Assembly (NCBI GenBank): GCA_028715315.1
Contig: JAQUSA010000056.1
Span: 1 to 6,572, forward strand
Direction: 5' to 3'
Length of the DNA stretch: 6,572 nucleotides
Source: Candidatus Omnitrophota bacterium
GTDB lineage: Bacteria > Omnitrophota > Gorgyraeia > Pluralincolimonadales > Pluralincolimonadaceae
Positions 1 to 4,304 of the stretch are shown here, piece after piece. Below the pieces are notes generated by a model. It saw only the letters and a list, made by a program, of their open reading frames with translations. It was not told the origin of the DNA and did no database searches. Within the stretch, counting starts at the first letter, position 1. Every line of letters begins with the position of its first letter. Both the position numbers and the translations under genes were made by a program.

Positions 1-430
1 CCATCAGCAGGTCGTGGACATGATGGTTAGGCAGGTCCACATAAAGCTTTATCTCTTCCTTTATCACATGACGTTCTTTTTTGATATCTCCGGGAGAGAA
101 CCTGGCGTTGAAAACCATATCGGAAAGCACATCGAGCGCGTTTTCCATGTCCCTGTTAAGGACTTTTACCAGATAGCATGTGAATTCCTCTGATGTAAAC
201 CCGTTCATCGCGCCGCCGCGGCCCTCGATCTGCTGCTTTATGTCCTCTGCGGAACGCTTCTTCGTCCCCTTGAATAGCAAATGTTCGATGAAATGGGATA
301 CGCCTGATATCTTCTTGGGCTCATAGCGCCCGCCGACGCCAAGCCATACGCCGATCGCGAGCGAGTCCCTGTCCGGCAGGCTCCTAGCGGAGCAGCGCGT
401 CCCGTTCTTAAGCGTGTCAAGTTCGTACAT
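1..430 (-). CDS. M16 (insulinase/pitrilysin) family zinc metallopeptidase, N-terminal part, cut by window edge
   Basis: Zinc-dependent protease of the M16 family, predicted to cut peptides in the cytosol. Only the first 143 codons are in the window; the frame is open to base 1. The start ATG at 430 gives MYELDTLKNGTR, the usual beginning of bacterial processing-peptidase-like members, with no signal peptide. The inverted zinc motif HFIEH is at residues 46-50 (H46 and H50 ligands, E49 catalytic base). A Glu pair in VIKEEI (E125/E126) sits about 76 residues after H50, as expected for the third zinc ligand. Other family landmarks are GVGGRYE near 31-37, HLLFKGT at 50-56 and GGAMNGFTSEE at 72-82. 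GAGAGG lies 10 bases before the start. The gene overlaps the end of ruvX by 14 bases, so it is the last visible gene of the run that begins with trpB. The family assignment is firm; the substrate is unknown. Confidence 0.93.
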   Translation of the reverse strand, partial: MYELDTLKNGTRCSARSLPDRDSLAIGVWLGVGGRYEPKKISGVSHFIEHLLFKGTKKRSAEDIKQQIEGRGGAMNGFTSEEFTCYLVKVLNRDMENALDVLSDMVFNARFSPGDIKKERHVIKEEIKLYVDLPNHHVHDLLM

Positions 431-842
431 TATTTTTTAGCCTCTCGAGGTACGATTCAAGTATGAGTTGCGCAGCGACCTTGTCTATCACGTTCTTCCT
501 CTTCCTGCGCGATACGTCCGATGATATCAGGAACTTCTCGCTCTCCTTGGTGGATAAGCGCTCGTCATATGTGGCCACCGGGATGCCTGCGGAGGCCTTG
601 AGCAGTTCCACGAATTCCGCGACCTTGTCGGCGCTCTTTCCCTTGGTGCCGTCCATGTTTATAGGCATGCCCACAACTATCGATTCCGCGCCGTATTCGG
701 AGATTATGGCGTTTATCGCCTTCAGGTCTTCCTCAATATTCTTTCTCTCTATTACGGTCACTCCCTGCGCGATGATTCCGAGCGGGTCGCTCACGGCGAC
801 GCCTATCCTTTTTTCTCCGAAATCCAGGCCAAGCACTCTCAT
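417..842 (-). CDS. ruvX: RuvX/YqgF family putative pre-16S rRNA nuclease / Holliday junction resolvase
   Basis: A 141-residue protein of the RNase H-like YqgF family. The E. coli member is implicated in maturing the 5' end of 16S rRNA, and related proteins have been called Holliday junction resolvases; it acts in the cytosol. The length fits the family (about 135-150). The N-terminal motif LGLDFGEKRIGVAVSDP carries the first acidic residue (D7). VVGMPINMDGTKG at 56-68 is the second family signature. YDERLST at 92-98 contains E94, and VIDKVAAQLILESYL at 118-132 contains the last acidic residue (D120). All three putative metal-binding acids are present. The ATG at 842 shares its A with the TGA stop of the upstream guanylyltransferase gene (TGATG), a translational coupling arrangement. 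A TTG directly before it could add one residue, but the ATG is preferred. The nearest AAGGAG is 17 bases upstream, too far for ordinary use, which supports coupling. Confidence 0.95.
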   Translation of the reverse strand: MRVLGLDFGEKRIGVAVSDPLGIIAQGVTVIERKNIEEDLKAINAIISEYGAESIVVGMPINMDGTKGKSADKVAEFVELLKASAGIPVATYDERLSTKESEKFLISSDVSRRKRKNVIDKVAAQLILESYLERLKNNVRT

Positions 843-1963
843 CAAAGGTACTTTTTCAGCTCCTTATCTTCCTTCATCATGGAGATCAGTTTCTTTACGT
901 CCTGCGCCAGGTCCCTGCGGCAGACGAGGACGCAATCCCCGTCGCGGACCACTATTATGTTATCCACCCCGATGGTCCCTATCACTCCCTGGGCGGAAAC
1001 GATCACCGAATCCCTCGTCTCGATCGCCTTGTGCGATCCGATCGAAAAATTGCCGTTTGAATCGGTGGAGAGATGCCTTGCCAGCGAATCCCACGAACCG
1101 AGGTCATCCCAGTAGAATTTACCCTCGACGGCAAATATCCTCTTTTCCTTTTCAAGGACGCCGTAATCTATCGATATCTCCTCGAGGTTGGGATAGACCT
1201 GCTTAAGCCTGCTGTTAAAGCTGAACCGGCCTATGCTCGGCTCGAGAAGCTGGAGCCCGAGATAGAGCCTCGGCAGGTTCTCCTTTATCGCGTCGAGTAT
1301 GCTCGTTGCCTTCCAGATGAACATGCCGCTGTTCCAGTAGTATCTCTTCTCCCTCAGGAACCTTACGGCGTTCTGAAGGCTCGGTTTTTCCACAAATGCC
1401 ATTACCCTGTGGACCACCGCCTTAAGGCCGGGCCTCTTTATCCTGAACTGTCCGCTCGTGTCTATCCTCAGGTAACCGTATCCGGTAGCGGGAAAGGTCG
1501 GCTTTACGCCTATCGTGACAAGGCCGTTTGACGCCTCCGCGACCTCCACGCCCGTAAGCAGCGCGTCGATGAACCTGTCTTTTTCCTTTATCAGGTGGTC
1601 CGAGGGCAGCACGATCATGGTCGCGCGCGGGTCGCGCTTCTTTATTATCATGGCGGCAAGCCCGCATGCTGCTGCCGTATTCCTCGCGGCCGGCTCCGAG
1701 ACTATATTCTTTATGGACGGCAGGTCAGCCTTGATGGAGCCGAGCTGCTCTTTGTTGGTTATGACGTAGATCCTGTCATTCGGTACGATTGTGCTGATGC
1801 GGGAGACGGTCTCCTGTATCAGTGACCGTTTTCCCATTAGTTTCAGTGTCTGCTTAGGCGTCCTGATCCTGCTCTTCGGCCAGAACCTTTCGCCCCTGCC
1901 TCCGGCGATTATAACGGCATAGATATTTTTCTTAATGGGACGCCTCCGCAAGTTTTTGCACAT
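842..1963 (-). CDS. manC: Mannose-1-phosphate guanylyltransferase (single-domain)
   Basis: Catalyses mannose-1-phosphate + GTP to GDP-mannose + diphosphate, supplying GDP-mannose for surface polysaccharides and other glycans in the cytosol. Counting from the ATG at 1963 it has 373 residues. The nucleotidyltransferase signature AGGRGERFWPKSR is at about 20-32. VLPSDHLI is at 118-125, AFVEKP at 189-194, YYWNSGMFIWKA at 208-219 and FYWDDLGSWDSL at 283-294. The C-terminal part (about 317-350) has the short hydrophobic repeats of the beta-helix seen in these enzymes. There is no phosphomannose isomerase domain, so this is the stand-alone form and not the bifunctional one. The start is uncertain. 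ATG 1963 has AGGAG only 3 bases away and overlaps trpA by 32 bases. ATT at 1936 has CGGAGG at 6 bases, overlaps the trpA stop by one base and would give the family-like N-terminus MKKNIYAVIIAGG (364 residues). The symbol follows function; which of manC, gmp or cpsB the organism would use is unknown. Confidence 0.92.
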   Translation of the reverse strand: MCKNLRRRPIKKNIYAVIIAGGRGERFWPKSRIRTPKQTLKLMGKRSLIQETVSRISTIVPNDRIYVITNKEQLGSIKADLPSIKNIVSEPAARNTAAACGLAAMIIKKRDPRATMIVLPSDHLIKEKDRFIDALLTGVEVAEASNGLVTIGVKPTFPATGYGYLRIDTSGQFRIKRPGLKAVVHRVMAFVEKPSLQNAVRFLREKRYYWNSGMFIWKATSILDAIKENLPRLYLGLQLLEPSIGRFSFNSRLKQVYPNLEEISIDYGVLEKEKRIFAVEGKFYWDDLGSWDSLARHLSTDSNGNFSIGSHKAIETRDSVIVSAQGVIGTIGVDNIIVVRDGDCVLVCRRDLAQDVKKLISMMKEDKELKKYL

Positions 1964-2726
1964 AGTCTCCTACGTTCCCGATAAACCGCTTTTTGGCGGA
2001 GTTTCTCTCCATCTCCCTGACTATGGCGGAACCGACTATAGCTCCGTCGGCCGCGCGGCATATCTGCCTGACCTGCCCAGGGCTCGATACGCCGAAACCG
2101 ACGCATACCGGCAGTTTCGAACGCCTCTTGATGAGCCTGACCCTCGATGAGAGTTCCGCCGGAAGCGAGGATCTCGCGCCGGTTATGCCGGTCAGTGATA
2201 CGTAATAGATGAATCCCCTAGAATTTTTCGAAATAAGCTTTATCCTGTCCGGGGTACTTGTGGGGCTGAGCAGAAAGATAGTCGCAAAATCCTTTTTCCT
2301 CGATGCGCTGATGAGTTCGCCGGCTTCTTCCGGCGGCAGGTCAGGTATGATCGCGCCGTCCACGCCGTTCCTTGCGCAGTCAGAGATAAATTTATTGACC
2401 CCGTATTTCAGGATCGGGTTATAGTAACCCATAAGGACTATGGGTATCTCCGTTTTATTCCGTAATTCTCCGACGGCAGAGATCACATCCTTAAGCTTCG
2501 TGCCTCGTTTTAGCGCCCTCTCGGACGATACCTGTATCGTCGGGCCGTCCGCGACCGGGTCGGAGAACGGGATCCCCAGCTCGATTATATCCGCTCCGCG
2601 CGCCTCGAACTCGAGCACTAGCTTCTTCGTGTTCTGCAGCCCGTAGTCGCCCGCCGTAATGAAGGTGACAAGCGCCTTCCGTCCGGGTTTTTTTAGTTCC
2701 GCGAATTTTTTATCTATCCTGTTCAT
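1932..2726 (-). CDS. trpA: Tryptophan synthase alpha chain
   Basis: The alpha subunit cleaves indole-3-glycerol phosphate to indole and glyceraldehyde-3-phosphate and passes indole through a tunnel to the beta subunit. It has 264 residues, close to the usual 265-270. The catalytic acids fall at the same numbers as in the Salmonella enzyme: E49 and D60 within IIELGIPFSDPVADGP (47-62), and Y175 in FIYYVS. PDLPPEEA at 128-135, the flexible loop LTGITGAR at 178-185 and GFGVSSP at 210-216 complete the TIM-barrel signature; VGSAIV at 231-236 is the phosphate-binding end. The start MNRIDKKFAEL at 2726 is chosen over the longer frame to 2804 because the extra 26 residues lie wholly inside trpB and do not look like a TrpA N-terminus. 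Its ATG overlaps the end of trpB by 17 bases, and only a weak CGGAAA precedes it, so translation is probably coupled to trpB. Confidence 0.97.
   Translation of the reverse strand: MNRIDKKFAELKKPGRKALVTFITAGDYGLQNTKKLVLEFEARGADIIELGIPFSDPVADGPTIQVSSERALKRGTKLKDVISAVGELRNKTEIPIVLMGYYNPILKYGVNKFISDCARNGVDGAIIPDLPPEEAGELISASRKKDFATIFLLSPTSTPDRIKLISKNSRGFIYYVSLTGITGARSSLPAELSSRVRLIKRRSKLPVCVGFGVSSPGQVRQICRAADGAIVGSAIVREMERNSAKKRFIGNVGDYVQKLAEASH
1943..1948 (-). promoter_or_regulatory. Shine-Dalgarno CGGAGG that bears on the manC start choice
   Basis: CGGAGG near the end of trpA lies 6 bases before an ATT codon (1936-1934) in the manC frame. It is the best ribosome-binding match near this junction, and no ATG, GTG or TTG follows it at usable distance in that frame. 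It may therefore drive initiation at ATT. The alternative is that it is only part of the trpA coding sequence and manC starts at ATG 1963. Confidence 0.45.
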
Positions 2727-3912
2727 TTTTTTCCGATAATATGCGCGATACCATGTCGACGTCCTTGTCGCCTCTCCCTGAAAGGCATACGACCACAAGG
2801 TCACTCTTCTTTAGCTTCCGGGATACCTTTGCCAGGTACGCGACCGCATGCGAAGATTCCAAGGCGGGTATTATGCCCTCGGTCTCCGATAATAGCCGGA
2901 AAGCGTCCAACGCCTCTCCGTCGGTAGCGGAGAAATATTTTGCGCGCCCCGTATCCTTGAAAAATGAATGTTCCGGGCCGACTCCCGGGTAATCAAGGCC
3001 CGCCGATATGGAATGCGCTATCTTTATCTGGCCGGCCTCATCCTGTAACAGGTAGCTCTTGCTTCCGTGGAGTACGCCGATCCCGCCTCTTTCCAGGGTG
3101 GCCGCGTGCATTCCCGTCGAGAGGCCTTTTCCCGCCGCCTCTACGCCTATAAATTTGACATTCCTGTCATGCAGGAACGGGTAGAATAAACCCATCGAGT
3201 TAGACCCGCCTCCGACGCACGCCATGAGGTAGTCAGGCAGCCTTCCTTCGGCTCTCAGTATCTGGCGTTTCGCTTCGGTGCCTATTACCGACTGGAAATC
3301 CCTTACCATCATCGGGAAAGGATGCGGGCCGGCCACAGAACCTATGCAGTAATGCGTCGTCCTTACATTCGTGACCCAGTCCCTCATCGTCTCGTTCATC
3401 GCGTCCTTGAGGGTCCTGCTGCCGCTCTTTACCGGATTGACCTTGGCGCCGAGAAGTTTCATCCTGAAGACGTTAAGCGATTGGCGCTGCACATCCTCCT
3501 CGCCCATAAATACTTCGCAGTCGAGGCCGAAAAGCGCCGCTACCGTTGCCGTAGCGACTCCGTGCTGGCCGGCTCCCGTCTCGGCGATGATGCGCTTCTT
3601 GCCCATCCTCACGGTAAGCAGGCCCTGGCCCAGCGTATTGTTTATCTTGTGGGAACCCGTATGCAGGAGGTCTTCTCTTTTGAGGTATATCTTGGGGCCC
3701 TTAAGGGCTTTCGTAAGCCGCGCGGCATAATAAAGGTTGCTCGGCCTTCCGGCGTACTCCTCCAGATAATACCGGAGCTGCTCGGAGAATTTCCTGTCGT
3801 TTTTCGCGGCCTTATAAGCGCCCTCGAGCTCCTCGAGCGCCGTCATAAGCGTCTCCGGGACGTATTTCCCTCCGAAGACCCCAAAATGGCCTTTTCTGTC
3901 AGGCAGTTTCAC
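2710..3912 (-). CDS. trpB: Tryptophan synthase beta chain
   Basis: The PLP-dependent beta subunit condenses indole with L-serine to L-tryptophan, working as an alpha2beta2 complex with TrpA in the cytosol. It has 400 residues, the normal length of the TrpB1 type that pairs with TrpA. The PLP lysine is K89 in HTGSHKINN (84-92). The catalytic Glu is E111 in ETGAGQHG (111-118). GGGSN at 234-238 binds the PLP phosphate, AGLDYPGVGPEH (304-315) carries the substrate-closing Asp, GIIPALESSHA is at 346-356, and S378 in CLSGRGDKD contacts the PLP ring nitrogen. The start is GTG at 3912, with AAGGGG 7 bases upstream. The ATG five bases earlier is out of frame and reaches a stop after two codons. It is the first gene after a promoter at 3948-3976. 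No other trp genes or leader peptide with Trp codons are visible, so regulation by a classical attenuator is not supported here. Confidence 0.98.
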   Translation of the reverse strand: MKLPDRKGHFGVFGGKYVPETLMTALEELEGAYKAAKNDRKFSEQLRYYLEEYAGRPSNLYYAARLTKALKGPKIYLKREDLLHTGSHKINNTLGQGLLTVRMGKKRIIAETGAGQHGVATATVAALFGLDCEVFMGEEDVQRQSLNVFRMKLLGAKVNPVKSGSRTLKDAMNETMRDWVTNVRTTHYCIGSVAGPHPFPMMVRDFQSVIGTEAKRQILRAEGRLPDYLMACVGGGSNSMGLFYPFLHDRNVKFIGVEAAGKGLSTGMHAATLERGGIGVLHGSKSYLLQDEAGQIKIAHSISAGLDYPGVGPEHSFFKDTGRAKYFSATDGEALDAFRLLSETEGIIPALESSHAVAYLAKVSRKLKKSDLVVVCLSGRGDKDVDMVSRILSEKNEQDR

Positions 3913-3919
3913 GTCATAA

Positions 3920-3925
3920 CCCCTT
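3920..3925 (-). promoter_or_regulatory. Ribosome binding site of trpB (fixes the GTG start)
   Basis: AAGGGG ends 7 bases before GTG 3912-3910, an ideal spacing, but only 2 bases before the out-of-frame ATG at 3917. It therefore supports GTG as the real trpB start, which gives the expected TrpB N-terminus MKLPDRKGHFGVFGGKYVPE. Confidence 0.75.
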
Positions 3926-3947
3926 TATTTTGATTGAATAAAATAGA

Positions 3948-3976
3948 AGTTTATCACAGAGTAGGTGCTTAGTCAA
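3948..3976 (-). promoter_or_regulatory. Sigma-70-type promoter for the trpB operon
   Basis: Read on the minus strand, TTGACT (3976-3971, five of six to the -35 consensus) is followed by a 17-base spacer and TAAACT (3953-3948, four of six to the -10, with the key T, A and final T). TGTGA just before the -10 may add an extended -10 contribution. Transcription would start near 3941, leaving a leader of about 29 bases before trpB. This is the only clear non-coding gap in the window, directly upstream of a run of five overlapping genes. Confidence 0.65.
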
Positions 3977-3992
3977 TCCATATTACTGGCGG

Positions 3993-4008
3993 GCGGTATC
4001 CTGCGGTA
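3993..4008 (-). repeat. Direct repeat TACCGC with 10-base period upstream of the trpB promoter
   Basis: TACCGC occurs at 4008-4003 and again at 3998-3993, one helical turn apart. It lies just after the TAG stop of the lipoprotein gene and about 17 bases before the -35 box. The position (about -52 to -67 from the inferred transcription start) is where an activator or regulator could bind on one DNA face. It could equally be chance or part of a dispersed repeat; nothing in the window decides. Confidence 0.3.
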
Positions 4009-4009
4009 G

Positions 4010-4303
4010 CTATTTTAATATCTTTATGACGGAATTCTCGCGTGTCTTGCTTTGCAACTTAAGGCGTTCATCAATAATGAGCTGTATCTGCTCGCTCATG
4101 GTCGAAGGCTTTACCTGCATCGAAGGGTCATCCTTAAACCTGAGGGCCAGCGAAAGCTTCAGGTCCTTGTCGAATATAGGTTCCCCGTTAACGGTGGCGA
4201 TGACCTTGCCGCCCGAGACTGCGGAAGCCGGCTTTTCAGCCGGCCTCCCGCATCCTGTTAATATAAACGTTAAAATTAATATTAAAGCTATGTGCATCTT
4301 CAT
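4010..4303 (-). CDS. Small lipoprotein with SurA/PrsA-type N-terminal segment, no isomerase domain
   Basis: A predicted 97-residue lipoprotein. Residues 1-17 form a short hydrophobic signal ending in the lipobox LTGC, so C18 would be lipidated. The residue after Cys is Gly, not Asp, which under the E. coli rule means outer-membrane sorting. After a Pro/Ala/Ser linker, KVIATVNGEPIFDKDL (33-48) and EQIQLIIDERLKLQ (71-84) match the start of SurA/PrsA/PpiD chaperone domains, where a beta strand VATVNGxxI is followed by helices ending in LIDxxLLxQ. The protein then stops with a short basic tail, where family members continue for 150 residues or more with a parvulin domain. The other two frames downstream do not restore family sequence, so a single frameshift is not evident. 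The start ATG 4303 is one base after the stop of the large repeat protein; a second ATG at 4297 is possible. It may be a mini-chaperone for its neighbour or a decayed remnant. Confidence 0.72.
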   Translation of the reverse strand: MKMHIALILILTFILTGCGRPAEKPASAVSGGKVIATVNGEPIFDKDLKLSLALRFKDDPSMQVKPSTMSEQIQLIIDERLKLQSKTRENSVIKILK

Positions 4304-4304
4304 G

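Noticed and set aside
463..1206. Long plus-strand open frame (247 codons) opposite ruvX and manC
   Set aside because: It is antisense to two confidently identified genes, and its protein is Ser/Pro/Arg-rich with no recognisable motif; it reflects codon bias of the real genes.
2727..2804. N-terminal extension of TrpA by 26 residues
   Set aside because: It lies entirely inside trpB and is not TrpA-like; the ATG at 2726 places E49, D60 and Y175 at the standard numbers.
3322..3933. Plus-strand open frame of 203 codons opposite trpB
   Set aside because: Shadow of trpB, which has every catalytic motif; the antisense protein has no family features.
3926..3945. AT-only inverted repeat (TATTTT, 8-base loop, AAAATA) before the trpB ribosome-binding site
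   Set aside because: The stem is short, all A/T and straddles the inferred transcription start, so it would be unstable in RNA; it has no terminator features and no clear operator pattern.
3913..4009. Intrinsic terminator after the lipoprotein gene or Trp attenuator before trpB
   Set aside because: No GC-rich stem followed by a T run is seen on the minus strand, and there is no leader peptide with Trp codons.
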